A stretch of DNA of 64,000 nucleotides from positions 62,001 to 126,000 of the forward strand of contig NZ_CALSFS010000002.1 in assembly GCF_943736985.1 (NCBI RefSeq), written 5' to 3'. The DNA is from Clostridium sp. Marseille-Q2269. Lineage in GTDB: Bacteria; Bacillota; Clostridia; Clostridiales; Clostridiaceae. The position numbers and the translations under genes are program-made. This document shows positions 8,267 through 17,231 of this stretch, in pieces. Below the pieces are notes generated by a model. It was not told the DNA's origin. It made no database searches and saw only the letters and a list, made by a program, of their open reading frames with translations. Numbering within the stretch: the stretch's first letter is position 1; every line of letters starts with the position of its first letter.

Positions 8267-8527
8267 TTATCTTGGCTGAACTATTAATTTAATAGCAGTT
8301 CTTTCTTCGCCATCGATTTCTATATCAGTAAAGGCTGGTATACAAATTAAATCGATTCCACTTGGAGCCACAAAACCTCTTGCTATGGCCACTGCTTTAA
8401 TTGCTTGATTGATAGCTCCTGCTCCTATTGCTTGTATTTCAGCAGCACCTCTTTCTCTTAGTACTCCTGCTAGGGCACCTGCTACTGAATTTGGACTTGA
8501 TTTTGCTGAAACTTTTAATACTTCCAT
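8267..8527 (-). CDS. spoVS: Stage V sporulation protein S
   Basis: An 86-residue SpoVS, a small Alba-like protein needed for spore coat assembly and septation control in Bacillus. Recognisable stretches are KVSAKSSPNSVAGALAG and GAGAINQAIKAVAIARG. Length is normal and it is preceded by AGGAGG. It follows rny; Bacillus subtilis has ymdB between these genes but it is absent here. It has its own sigma-H-like promoter and terminator, so it is a separate transcription unit. Confidence 0.95.
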   Translation of the reverse strand: MEVLKVSAKSSPNSVAGALAGVLRERGAAEIQAIGAGAINQAIKAVAIARGFVAPSGIDLICIPAFTDIEIDGEERTAIKLIVQPR

Positions 8528-8577
8528 AAGTAAACCTCCTATTTTAACTTTAATTTAATAGTCTTACTTACATATAT

Positions 8578-8606
8578 CTATTCTACAAAAAATTAAAAAT
8601 TCCTTT
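8578..8606 (-). promoter_or_regulatory. Sigma-H-like promoter for spoVS
   Basis: On the minus strand AAAGGAATT and GTAGAATAG are separated by 11 bases, close to the sigma-H consensus RNAGGAWWW and RNNGAATWW. The -35 lies within the right arm of the rny terminator. Sigma-H control of spoVS is known from Bacillus subtilis; its use here is inferred. Confidence 0.6.
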
Positions 8607-8650
8607 TAAATTTTGTAAATTTTAGCAACTTATAAAACTTAAAAGGAATT
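8598..8650 (-). terminator. rny terminator
   Basis: The arms AATTCCTTTTAA and TTAAAAGGAATT enclose about 29 bases. On the minus strand they are followed by TTTTTAATTTTTT. The hairpin starts 16 bases past the rny stop. Confidence 0.65.
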
Positions 8651-8665
8651 TATTTTCTAATCTAA

Positions 8666-10210
8666 TTATTTAGCATATTCAATGGCACGGGTTTCTCTGA
8701 TGACATTAACTTTTATTTGACCAGGATATTCAAGTTCACTTTCTATTTGTTTAACTACATTCCTAGCCATTTCAATACAGCCAGTATCATCAAGCACCTC
8801 TGGTTTAACCATAATTCTTATTTCTCTTCCCGCTTGAATTGCATATGACTTTTCTACACCTTCACACTCGTTTGCAATTTCTTCTAATTTCTCTAGTCTC
8901 TTTATATAAGCTTCTAAAGTCTCTCTTCTAGCCCCTGGTCTTGCTGCTGATATAGCATCAGCTGCTTGAACAAGTATTGCTTCTAGAGATTGGGGTTCCA
9001 TATCACCATGATGAGCTCCTATAGCATTTACTACTAAAGCAGATTCACGATATTTTTTAGCTATTTCAGATCCTATAATTGCATGTGGGCCTTCAACCTC
9101 ATGGTCTACTGCCTTACCTATATCATGTAATAAACCTACTCTTTTTGCTAAAGTTGGATCGATTCCAAGCTCTGAGGCCATAAGACCTGCTAAATATGAA
9201 ACTTCTATAGAATGCTTTAATACATTTTGACCATAACTTGTTCTGTACTTTAATCTACCTAATAATCTAGTTAATTCAAGATGAAGACCATGGATACCTG
9301 TCTCAAAAGTAGCCTGTTCTCCTTCTTCTTTAATACTAACTTCAACCTCTTTTTTAGCCTTTTCAACCATTTCTTCAATTCTAGCCGGATGAATTCTTCC
9401 ATCCACTATTAATTTCTCTAATGCAATTCTTGCAACTTCTCTTCTAATTGGATCAAAACCAGATAATATAACTGCTTCTGGCGTATCATCTATTATTAGA
9501 TCAACTCCTGTAAGCGTTTCTAATGTTCTTATATTTCTTCCTTCTCTTCCAATTATTCTTCCTTTCATTTCATCGTTAGGAAGATTAACTACATGTACTG
9601 TAGTTTCTGCAACATGGTCTGCAGCACATCTTTGGATGGCATATGTAATGATTTCTCTTGCTTTTTTGTCTGCTTCTTCCTTAGCTTTAGTTTCTATTTC
9701 TTTTATCATTACTGCAGTTTCATGTTTTACTTCTTTTTTAACTTGTTCTAATAAAAATTCTTTAGCCTGTTCTGTTGTAAGTCCTGAAATTCTCTCTAAT
9801 TCTATTCTTTGCTTTTCGTGAAGGTCCTCCATATGCGTTTCCACATCTTCTATTTTCTGAAGCTTTTTATTTAAAGCTTCTTCTTTATTTTCAAGGGCCT
9901 CACTCTTTTTATCTAAAGCTTCTTCCTTTTGAATTACTCTTCTTTCAAGACGTTGGACTTCATTACGTCTTTCTCTATTTTCTCTTTCAACCTCTGCTCT
10001 TAGTTTATGAGCTTCTTCTTTAGCTTCTAATATGGCTTCTTTCTTTTTTGCCTCTGCATCCCTTTCAGCATCTTCTTTCAATCTCATAGCTTCTTTAGAT
10101 GCCTCAGATAATTTTTCTTTGGCTTTTTTATCAACCACATATAAGCCTATAATCACACAAATTATCACAATAATCACTGCTGCGATTATCATATATTTTA
10201 TCGGACCCAT
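8666..10210 (-). CDS. rny: Ribonuclease Y
   Basis: A 514-residue endoribonuclease that initiates mRNA decay at the membrane. It has one N-terminal membrane helix (residues 4-26), then a long charged coiled coil to about residue 200. A KH domain follows ([19 protein letters not shown]), then an HD hydrolase domain with [10 protein letters not shown]. The length and order are standard. ATG follows AAAGGAGG. It is transcribed from its own promoter at 10321-10349, after recA. Confidence 0.96.
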   Translation of the reverse strand: MGPIKYMIIAAVIIVIICVIIGLYVVDKKAKEKLSEASKEAMRLKEDAERDAEAKKKEAILEAKEEAHKLRAEVERENRERRNEVQRLERRVIQKEEALDKKSEALENKEEALNKKLQKIEDVETHMEDLHEKQRIELERISGLTTEQAKEFLLEQVKKEVKHETAVMIKEIETKAKEEADKKAREIITYAIQRCAADHVAETTVHVVNLPNDEMKGRIIGREGRNIRTLETLTGVDLIIDDTPEAVILSGFDPIRREVARIALEKLIVDGRIHPARIEEMVEKAKKEVEVSIKEEGEQATFETGIHGLHLELTRLLGRLKYRTSYGQNVLKHSIEVSYLAGLMASELGIDPTLAKRVGLLHDIGKAVDHEVEGPHAIIGSEIAKKYRESALVVNAIGAHHGDMEPQSLEAILVQAADAISAARPGARRETLEAYIKRLEKLEEIANECEGVEKSYAIQAGREIRIMVKPEVLDDTGCIEMARNVVKQIESELEYPGQIKVNVIRETRAIEYAK

Positions 10211-10320
10211 AAAACACCTCCTTTGCTTTTTCTGCTTGCCATATATAAGTAAATATGAAGCTTAGAAAAGGTGTCATATTATTCAATTGGATCATGTATG
10301 CTAAACCAGATTTTGTTTTC

Positions 10321-10349
10321 ATTTTATATTAAAAATTTGCCATTGTCAA
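10321..10349 (-). promoter_or_regulatory. rny sigma-A promoter
   Basis: A consensus TTGACA and a TAAAAT are spaced by 17 bases on the minus strand. This leaves a leader of roughly 105 bases before the rny ATG. Confidence 0.75.
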
Positions 10350-10443
10350 GTTCATATAACATTATCTGTCTGTATCTTTCATATTATTTATTGATTTTAT
10401 TTATTAATTTTATTTCTTATATATGTTTTATTATATATCCTAT

Positions 10444-10471
10444 AAAAAAAGTAGGATAAACTCCTACTTTT
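10444..10471 (-). terminator. recA terminator overlapping the stop codon
   Basis: The stem AAAAGTAGGA / TCCTACTTTT has a 5-base loop and is followed by TTTTTTT on the minus strand. The upstream arm overlaps the recA stop codon at 10470-10472. Confidence 0.85.
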
Positions 10472-11537
10472 ATCCTTCCTTATTAGCTTCTTTTTTATTC
10501 TCTACATCTACCTTTTTCACATCAACAACTGGTAAATCATATTTTTTTCTTATAGTATTTTCTATTTCTAAAGCTATGTTCATATTTTCTTTTAAAAATT
10601 GTTTTGCATTCTCTCTTCCTTGTCCTAATCTTGTATCTTTATAAGAGAACCAAGAACCACTTTTTTCAACCAATTCTTCTCGAACCCCTACATCTAATAT
10701 GTTTCCAACTTTTGAAATTCCTTCATTGTACATGATATCAAATTCTGCTTTTTTAAATGGAGGAGCCACTTTATTTTTATTTATTTTTACCCTTGTTCTA
10801 TTTCCTAAGATTTCATCACCTTGTTTTATAGAATCTATTCTTCTAACATCTAATCTAACAGAAGAATAGAATTTTAATGCTCTTCCACCAGGAGTAGTTT
10901 CTGGATTTCCAAACATTATGCCAACTTTTTCTCTTAATTGATTTATAAATATAGCCACACATTTAGATTTGTTTATAGAACCTGCTAATTTTCTTAAAGC
11001 CTGAGACATAAGTCTTGCTTGAAGGCCTACATGTGAATCTCCCATTTCACCTTCTATTTCTGCTCTAGGGACTAAAGCTGCTACAGAGTCTACAACTATA
11101 ACATCTACTGCACCAGATCTTACTAAGGCCTCTGTAATCTCTAAAGCTTGTTCTCCTGTATCTGGTTGAGAAACTATTAGATTGTCTATATCAACACCTA
11201 AATTTCTAGCATATGATGGATCTAAAGCATGTTCTGCATCTATAAAAGCTGCTGCTCCACCTATCTTTTGCGCTTCTGCTAATATATGGAGTGCCACAGT
11301 AGTTTTACCTGAAGACTCTGGCCCATATATTTCTATTATTCTTCCTCTAGGAACTCCTCCTATACCTAATGCTATATCTAAATCTAAACTTCCTGTGGAT
11401 ATTGATTCTACGTTTAATCCACTATCTTCTCCAAGTTTCATTATTGAACCTTTTCCAAATTGTTTTTCTATCTGTCCCATAGCTGCTTCTATGGCTTTTA
11501 ATTTTTCTGGATTAATTTTGTTTGCCAATACTGACAC
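10470..11537 (-). CDS. recA: Recombinase RecA
   Basis: DNA strand-exchange protein and SOS co-protease. Walker [10 protein letters not shown] is near residue 73, Walker B is [13 protein letters not shown], and loop 2 is [16 protein letters not shown]. The start is uncertain because no ATG is in phase near the N terminus. GTG at 11537 (used here), TTG at 11540 and TTG at 11528 (giving [11 protein letters not shown]) are all possible, with only weak AAGGG/AAAGG ribosome sites. A LexA box and a consensus promoter lie directly upstream. It is transcribed separately from pgsA. Confidence 0.96.
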   Translation of the reverse strand: MSVLANKINPEKLKAIEAAMGQIEKQFGKGSIMKLGEDSGLNVESISTGSLDLDIALGIGGVPRGRIIEIYGPESSGKTTVALHILAEAQKIGGAAAFIDAEHALDPSYARNLGVDIDNLIVSQPDTGEQALEITEALVRSGAVDVIVVDSVAALVPRAEIEGEMGDSHVGLQARLMSQALRKLAGSINKSKCVAIFINQLREKVGIMFGNPETTPGGRALKFYSSVRLDVRRIDSIKQGDEILGNRTRVKINKNKVAPPFKKAEFDIMYNEGISKVGNILDVGVREELVEKSGSWFSYKDTRLGQGRENAKQFLKENMNIALEIENTIRKKYDLPVVDVKKVDVENKKEANKEG

Positions 11538-11553
11538 CAACCTTTCCCTTACC

Positions 11554-11565
11554 GAACTTATGTTC
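11554..11565. promoter_or_regulatory. LexA (SOS) box of recA
   Basis: GAACTTATGTTC is a perfect match to the Gram-positive LexA core GAAC-N4-GTTC. It lies just downstream of the recA -10, where bound LexA would block initiation. Confidence 0.88.
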
Positions 11566-11573
11566 TTAATATA

Positions 11574-11602
11574 ATTATATACTATTTTTTTACTATGGTC
11601 AA
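11574..11602 (-). promoter_or_regulatory. recA sigma-A promoter
   Basis: TTGACC and TATAAT are spaced by 17 bases on the minus strand, immediately upstream of the LexA box. Confidence 0.82.
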
Positions 11603-11617
11603 CTTAATATATGATAT

Positions 11618-11649
11618 AAATAAAAGCCCCCTTATAGGAACTTTTATTT
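11618..11649 (-). terminator. Terminator of the pgsA transcript
   Basis: The arms AAATAAAAG and CTTTTATTT enclose a G/C-containing loop with a short internal GG/CC pairing. It lies between the structured element and the recA promoter and probably ends the pgsA transcript. Confidence 0.55.
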
Positions 11650-11679
11650 AAATTATTGACAATATATTTTTTTATAAAC

Positions 11680-11809
11680 AGAGTTCTTGACTTCAGTGGG
11701 ATTTTTTACTCTCACTGAAGCTTAGAAATCGTTATCCAGGGACGTACCCGCTCTTTACTCCCACTTTGAAGAAGATAGGAGTATTAGAGCAGGTAGTCAT
11801 CGGATAAAC
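11680..11809 (-). ncRNA. Structured element downstream of pgsA (candidate ncRNA or IS200/IS605-like end)
   Basis: This block is richer in G+C than its surroundings and has no ORF. On the minus strand GTTTATCC pairs with GGATAAC as a closing stem. It encloses a hairpin (GCTCT and ACTCC pairing with GGAGT and AGAGC, with a small internal asymmetry) and a small GGG/CCC hairpin. An 11-bp stem-loop starting CTTCAGTG follows, then TCAAG. The three-way shape suggests a folded RNA. The final hairpin followed by TCAA is reminiscent of IS200/IS605 right ends and their omega-RNA region. No tnpB remains. Identity is a guess; structure is visible. Confidence 0.45.
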
Positions 11810-12394
11810 CTATTTGTCATGACTCATTACATCTTTGTTTTTAACAAAGTAATCTACACCAGATACTATAGTTATTATTATAGCTAATGCCATAGTAATA
11901 TTTGTTATATTAGATATAAAGTTTATATAATTAACAAGCCAATCTCCTAATATATATATACCTTCTTTATAATTTAAATTTATAAGTGCAAATATTATTG
12001 CTACTATTTGTATTACAGTTTTAGCCTTTCCCCATTTACTAGCAGCAATGACTACTCCTTCTGCAGATGCTACACTTCTAAGACCTGTTACAGCAAATTC
12101 TCTAGCTATAATTATTATACAAGCCCATCCAGGCACTATTTGAAAATCCACTAGAGATATTAACGCTGCTGTTACTAACATTTTATCTGCTAAGGGATCC
12201 ATTATTTTACCAAACCTTGTAACCTGGTTTCTACTTCTAGCTATGTATCCATCCAATTTATCCGTAGCTGAAGCTATTACAAAAACTGCGGTAGCTATTA
12301 CTGTACCATAAGGTATATCTTTAACTGTTATAAATATAAGAAATATTGGTACTAAAAAAATTCTTAATATAGTTAGTTTATTTGCTAAATTCAT
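11810..12394 (-). CDS. pgsA: CDP-diacylglycerol-glycerol-3-phosphate 3-phosphatidyltransferase
   Basis: A 194-residue membrane enzyme that makes phosphatidylglycerol phosphate. The CDP-alcohol phosphotransferase motif (D-G-x2-A-R-x8-G-x3-D-x3-D) is visible as [24 protein letters not shown], split here as DGYIARSRN and [10 protein letters not shown]. The ATG at 12394 is preceded by AGGAG at 9 bases; upstream in-frame codons precede that site. The start overlaps the rimO 3' end, so the two are co-transcribed. In Bacillus cinA follows, but it is absent here. Confidence 0.93.
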   Translation of the reverse strand: MNLANKLTILRIFLVPIFLIFITVKDIPYGTVIATAVFVIASATDKLDGYIARSRNQVTRFGKIMDPLADKMLVTAALISLVDFQIVPGWACIIIIAREFAVTGLRSVASAEGVVIAASKWGKAKTVIQIVAIIFALINLNYKEGIYILGDWLVNYINFISNITNITMALAIIITIVSGVDYFVKNKDVMSHDK

Positions 12395-13715
12395 TATAAA
12401 CAACTCCTATTAAATCATATTCTAAGCTATGAGTTACTCTTACTTTAATTATATCACCAATTTTTATATTTTTATCCTTTTCAAAATAAATTTCTCCATC
12501 TATTTCTGGCGACATTTCATAGCTTCTGCCATAACACATATCTTCTTTAGTACCTTCCACTATAACCTTGTATATTTCTCCTATTTTTTCTTCATTTATA
12601 GCTTTAGATATCTTTTGTTGAAGTATCATTATTTCTTCTTCTCTTTTTTCTTTTGTATCTTCATCTATTTGCGTATCCATAATAGCCGCAGGTGTTCCTT
12701 CTTCTTTTGAATATTTAAATACACCCAGCTTATCTAATTTTATATTGGAAACAAACTCTTTAAGCTCATTAAACTCTTCTTCTGTTTCTCCTGGAAATCC
12801 TACTATTAATGAAGTTCTCAAATTAATTCCCTTTATTTCTTTTCTTAATTTATTTATTATTCCTATAATAGTTTCCTTTGTAGTTTTCCTACCCATTCTT
12901 TTTAAAACAGAATTACTTATTTGCTGTATAGGTAAATCCAGGTATTTGCACACTTTATCATTATTTTTAATTTCTTCTATAAGTTCCTCTGTTATTTCTT
13001 CTGGATAGCAATATAATAGTCTTATCCATTTTACACCTTCAATTTTAGAAATGTCTCTTAAAAGTTCATGTAAGACTTTTTTGCCATATATGTCTATGCC
13101 ATACATAGTTGTATCTTGAGCTATTAATATTATTTCTTTAACACCTTGATTAACTAAATTTTCTACTTCTTTTAATATATTTTCTTTCTTTCTACTTCTA
13201 TACTTTCCTCTTATGCGGGGTATAGCACAATAAGTGCAAAAATTATTACACCCTTCTGCTATTCTAACATATGCTGTATACGTTGGTGTAGTTAATATTC
13301 TATTTCCCTCATTTATTTTTGCATCACTATATTTATAATGAAAACTTTTTTCTCCGGATTTTAAGAATATCTTTATACTTTGAAGTAGCTTATCATAATC
13401 ATTTACGCCTAACATAATATCCATTTCTGGAATAAGTTCTTTAAGTTCTCCTTTATATCTTTGAGTTAAACATCCAGTAACTACTAATACTTTGCAATTA
13501 TGAGTTTTCTTATAGGAAGCCATTTGTAAAATAGTATCTATTGATTCTTCCTTAGCACTTTCAATGAATCCACAAGTATTTACTATTATTACCTGTGCTT
13601 CTTTAGGATCTTTTACTAGTTCTGCTTCTTCATCCAATTTGTATAGCATAAGTTCTGAATCAATTCTATTTTTATCACAACCTAAGCTAACTAATGCTAC
13701 CTTTAATTTTTCCAC
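12378..13715 (-). CDS. rimO: Ribosomal protein S12 methylthiotransferase
   Basis: A 445-residue radical SAM enzyme that adds a methylthio group to an aspartate of ribosomal protein S12. The N-terminal UPF0004 domain has Cys13, Cys48 and Cys82 for one Fe-S cluster. The radical SAM cysteines 156, 160 and 163 lie in [13 protein letters not shown] domain is at the C terminus. The start is GTG, preceded by GGAGG. RimO rather than MiaB is favoured by the LGCDKNRID opening and by the absence of MiaB-type extensions. It is coupled to pgsA. Confidence 0.93.
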   Translation of the reverse strand: MEKLKVALVSLGCDKNRIDSELMLYKLDEEAELVKDPKEAQVIIVNTCGFIESAKEESIDTILQMASYKKTHNCKVLVVTGCLTQRYKGELKELIPEMDIMLGVNDYDKLLQSIKIFLKSGEKSFHYKYSDAKINEGNRILTTPTYTAYVRIAEGCNNFCTYCAIPRIRGKYRSRKKENILKEVENLVNQGVKEIILIAQDTTMYGIDIYGKKVLHELLRDISKIEGVKWIRLLYCYPEEITEELIEEIKNNDKVCKYLDLPIQQISNSVLKRMGRKTTKETIIGIINKLRKEIKGINLRTSLIVGFPGETEEEFNELKEFVSNIKLDKLGVFKYSKEEGTPAAIMDTQIDEDTKEKREEEIMILQQKISKAINEEKIGEIYKVIVEGTKEDMCYGRSYEMSPEIDGEIYFEKDKNIKIGDIIKVRVTHSLEYDLIGVVYNEFSK

Positions 13716-13809
13716 CTATTACCCTCCTACATTTTTATATCATAACAAATATTTTAAATCTACTTAAGAAATTTTACAAGCATTAGATTGTTTCAATATT
13801 TGAAAATAT

Positions 13810-16089
13810 TTATATATTATCTTGGAAATATTTACTGTAAGCCTCATCATTTTTATCAATTATTACCTGTCTTGGTTTATTTCCATCTCTACCAGAAATT
13901 ATACCCTTAGCTTCCAATTGCTCTACTATTCTTGCTGCTCTATTATACCCTATTCTAAGCTTTCTTTGAATAAGTGATGTGGATACCTCCCCTAGCTGTA
14001 CACATATTCTTATGGCTTCTTCTAAAAGTTCGTCCTCATCGCCTGCTTCTACATTTACTGCTGTATCTATTTGATCTATTATTTCTTCTCTATATTCTGC
14101 TTCTCCCTGTTTATCTTTTATAGATGAAACTACTCTTTCTACTTCTCCTTCAGATATAAAGGCTCCTTGTATTCTTGTAGGCTTAGGGGAACCTGTAGGA
14201 TAAAATAGCATGTCTCCTTTTCCTAATAGCTTTTCTGCTCCAGACATATCTAATATGGTTCTAGAGTCTATGGAACTAGATACTGCAAAAGATATTCTAG
14301 AAGGTATATTAGCTTTTATTATTCCTGTTATAACATCTACTGAAGGTCTTTGTGTTGCTATAACCAAATGCATTCCTGCTGCTCTAGCCATTTGAGCTAG
14401 CCTACTTATGTAATCTTCTATATCATTTGGACATACCATCATTAAATCTGCAAGTTCGTCTATTATTATTACTACATAAGGCAATTTACTTTGTATTTTC
14501 CCCTGTTCATATAAATTATTATATCCTTCAATATTTCTAACACTATTTTCTGCAAATAGAGAATATCTCTTGGTCATTTCATTTACTGCCCAATGCAAAG
14601 CTCCTGCTGCTTTTTTAGGATCTGTAACTACTGGAATCAATAAATGTGGAATACCATTGTATATACTAAGTTCTACTACCTTTGGATCTATCATAAGTAC
14701 TTTTACATTTTCTGGAGAATATTTATATAAAATACTTATTATCAACGTATTTATACATACACTTTTTCCAGAACCCGTAGCTCCTGCTATTAATAAATGA
14801 GGCATTTTTGATAAATCTGATACTACGCAAGTACCACTTATATCTTTTCCTAAAGCAAAAGCTAGTCCATCATCAAATCCCTGAAAATCATCTGCTTCTA
14901 TAACTTCTCTCAAATATACTGGAGTCAATGATTTATTTGGCACTTCTATACCTACAGCTGATTTGCCTGGTATAGGGGCCTCTATTCTTACTCCTGAAGC
15001 AGCTAGATTAAGAGCTATATCATCTGCCAAGTTTACTATTTTGCTTACTTTTACTCCAGCATTAGGCTGAAGTTCAAATCTAGTAACAGAAGGGCCTCTG
15101 CTTACTTGCATAACCTTAGCTTCCACCCCAAAACTACTTAAAGTTTCTTCTAACTTATTTGCATTGTTTATAAGTTCCTTCTTATCTTCTTTATTTAGTT
15201 TTGATTGAACATTTTGTTTTAACAGTTCTAAAGCTGGGTATTTATACTCAATTTTTATATTGTTTCCTCTTTCATTAATGTTTTTACTAAGCTCTTCCTT
15301 TATGGACTCTTCTCCAACATCATCATTGATTTTTCTTGTATTTCCATTTAAAGCACTGTCTACAATATTTAGTGGTTCTTCCTTTATCTCTGAGTTTTTC
15401 ATAAAATCTAATATTTTAATCTTATCCTTAATATTTCTAGCAAATCCTTTATCATTCTCTAAATCAGAAGCTACTTCTTCTTCTATGTCATTATCCATAT
15501 GCTCTTTATCCTCTATGGATTTTTCTTTAACTTTTTTGTTTTTTATACTCCTTTTTACCTGTAAAGTATCTAATATAGTACTTAAAGATATTTGAAATAT
15601 TAATATAAAGCTTATGATATAAACACATATAAACAATATGTAACATCCTATAGTTCCAACTAATTTATATAAAGGAACATCTATCAAATAAGAAATTATG
15701 CCTCCATGAAGCATTGTATCTTCTCTATAAAACTTTGATATACCTATCATTACATCCTGTGTACCATAACTTTTAAGCAATATCATTTGTAAAAACAAAA
15801 GTGTATTTATTGAACAAAGAACTATTCCATAAAATTTAGAGTTTAAATTTATTTTATTCTTCTTTCCTATAAAACAACAACCTGTGAATATTATCAGTAT
15901 TGGAAATACTAAAGATCCTAAACCTAATACAGCTATAAGAACCCTTTTTATAAAGCTTCCTACTATTCCTGAAGCTGAGGGAGAAAACACACTAAAAAGC
16001 ACAAAAATTCCTATACTTATTAGAATTATCCCTATTATATCATTATTCTTTTTCTCTCTTTTACTAGATTTAGTTCTTTTCCTTGCCAT
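13810..16089 (-). CDS. ftsK: DNA translocase FtsK/SpoIIIE
   Basis: A 759-residue membrane-anchored DNA pump for chromosome segregation at division and into the forespore. There are four N-terminal membrane helices, a charged linker (about residues 170-290) and the motor domain. Walker A GATGSGKSV is near residue 436 and Walker B is VVIIIDELADLM. The C-terminal winged-helix gamma domain (EQLEAKGIISGRDGNKPRQV) reads polar KOPS/SRS sequences. GGGAGGTG precedes the ATG at a somewhat long spacing. Only this FtsK-type gene is in the window, so its division and sporulation roles cannot be separated. Confidence 0.94.
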   Translation of the reverse strand: MARKRTKSSKREKKNNDIIGIILISIGIFVLFSVFSPSASGIVGSFIKRVLIAVLGLGSLVFPILIIFTGCCFIGKKNKINLNSKFYGIVLCSINTLLFLQMILLKSYGTQDVMIGISKFYREDTMLHGGIISYLIDVPLYKLVGTIGCYILFICVYIISFILIFQISLSTILDTLQVKRSIKNKKVKEKSIEDKEHMDNDIEEEVASDLENDKGFARNIKDKIKILDFMKNSEIKEEPLNIVDSALNGNTRKINDDVGEESIKEELSKNINERGNNIKIEYKYPALELLKQNVQSKLNKEDKKELINNANKLEETLSSFGVEAKVMQVSRGPSVTRFELQPNAGVKVSKIVNLADDIALNLAASGVRIEAPIPGKSAVGIEVPNKSLTPVYLREVIEADDFQGFDDGLAFALGKDISGTCVVSDLSKMPHLLIAGATGSGKSVCINTLIISILYKYSPENVKVLMIDPKVVELSIYNGIPHLLIPVVTDPKKAAGALHWAVNEMTKRYSLFAENSVRNIEGYNNLYEQGKIQSKLPYVVIIIDELADLMMVCPNDIEDYISRLAQMARAAGMHLVIATQRPSVDVITGIIKANIPSRISFAVSSSIDSRTILDMSGAEKLLGKGDMLFYPTGSPKPTRIQGAFISEGEVERVVSSIKDKQGEAEYREEIIDQIDTAVNVEAGDEDELLEEAIRICVQLGEVSTSLIQRKLRIGYNRAARIVEQLEAKGIISGRDGNKPRQVIIDKNDEAYSKYFQDNI

Positions 16090-16285
16090 ACTTTTAATTC
16101 ACCTCCCAACTAGTAATGTTTAATTTAAGCTACATTTATAGATTCTACATTAAACTTTTATATCCTTTTATATTACATCAATTAAGAAACGCTCTGATTT
16201 ATTATAGTAATTTAATAAAATCGCAGCTTATAATTAAAATAAAATTATATGATACATTATTTTACATTGCTCAACACATTAAAGT

Positions 16286-16311
16286 ACCATAGGATTTATA
16301 TACCCTATGGT
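16286..16311 (-). terminator. Hairpin at the tepA stop codon
   Basis: The arms ACCATAGG and CCTATGGT overlap the tepA stop. The downstream T run on the minus strand is weak, so it is only a possible terminator. Confidence 0.4.
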
Positions 16312-16985
16312 TTTTGTTTTGCATCTATTAAATTGTTTAATTTATCTAAAGCTTCTTTTACTCCACCTACTTCATCTATAATTCCAGATTCCACCGCCTG
16401 CTTTCCTATAAGTATAGTTCCCATATCATTTAAAAGTTCATCGCTTTGTAGCATAAATTCTTTTAATTTTTCTTTGCTTACTTTAGAAGTTCTAACTATA
16501 AATTCTATTATTCTTTCTTGCATTTTGTTAAAGTATTCAAAAGTTTGAGGAACTCCTATTATTAATCCATTCATTCTTATAGGATGAACTATCATTGTAG
16601 CTGTAGGGGATATAAAAGAATAATCTGCTGATGTAGCTAATGGAACTCCTATAGAGTGTCCTCCTCCTATAACTAAAGATACTGTAGGTTTGCTTAGACT
16701 TCTTATCATTTCAGCAATAGCAAGCCCTGCCTCTACATCTCCACCTATAGTATTTAATATCATAAAAACACCTTCAACTTCCTTAGAAGTTTCTAAAGCT
16801 ACTAACTGAGGAATTAAATGTTCATATCTTGTAGCCTTAGTTTGAGGTGACAAAACCATATGTCCTTCTATTTGGCCTATTATTGGAAGAACTTGAATCC
16901 TATCTACTTGCCTAGGTGGCAAATTTGTGGTCCCAAATTCTTTTATAGTATCTATCTTTTCATTCTTTTCTTTTTCATCTGTCAT
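16305..16985 (-). CDS. tepA: ClpP-family serine protease TepA (translocation-enhancing peptidase)
   Basis: A 226-residue ClpP/crotonase-fold protein of the TepA/YmfB group. The nucleophile Ser111 lies in GGGHSIGVPLA and the catalytic His134 in MIVHPIR. GGDVEAGLAIAE forms the oxyanion region. In Bacillus subtilis TepA helps protein secretion and signal peptide degradation. The neighbouring dapG matches the Bacillus order (dapG-dapA-tepA), without dapA here. A perfect 11-bp inverted repeat abuts its AGGAGG site and may control translation or transcription. Confidence 0.85.
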   Translation of the reverse strand: MTDEKEKNEKIDTIKEFGTTNLPPRQVDRIQVLPIIGQIEGHMVLSPQTKATRYEHLIPQLVALETSKEVEGVFMILNTIGGDVEAGLAIAEMIRSLSKPTVSLVIGGGHSIGVPLATSADYSFISPTATMIVHPIRMNGLIIGVPQTFEYFNKMQERIIEFIVRTSKVSKEKLKEFMLQSDELLNDMGTILIGKQAVESGIIDEVGGVKEALDKLNNLIDAKQKP

Positions 16986-16999
16986 AAATAATTACCTCC

Positions 17000-17028
17000 T
17001 ACCATATGCATATCTTGTGCATATGGTA
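17000..17028 (-). promoter_or_regulatory. Inverted repeat directly upstream of the tepA ribosome binding site
   Basis: TACCATATGCA and TGCATATGGTA form a perfect 11-bp stem with a 7-base loop. In the mRNA the 3' arm runs into the AGGAGG site. It could be an operator or an RNA hairpin gating translation. Confidence 0.6.
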
Positions 17029-17175
17029 GAAGTAGTATTCATAAAAATTCTATTTATATAGATTTAAAATTTATGTTGTACTTATTTTAATTTATAAATT
17101 TTTATTCTCTATATAGTTATAATATTATATATTTTAAAACTAACTTCAATATATTAGCTTCTTACTACATAATGG

Positions 17176-17226
17176 TTTCTTAGCTTCAGTTGAAGTATAT
17201 CTGAAACTCTACTTGAAACTAAGAAG
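17176..17226 (-). terminator. Imperfect hairpin after dapG
   Basis: TTCTTAG and CTAAGAA close a hairpin that contains imperfect repeats of CTTCA and TGAAG. It begins just beyond the dapG stop. A clear U tract is missing, so it may be a weak terminator or a relic repeat. TTAGCTTCAGT resembles the AAGCTTCAGTG segment in the structured element after pgsA. Confidence 0.35.
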
Positions 17227-17231
17227 TATAT

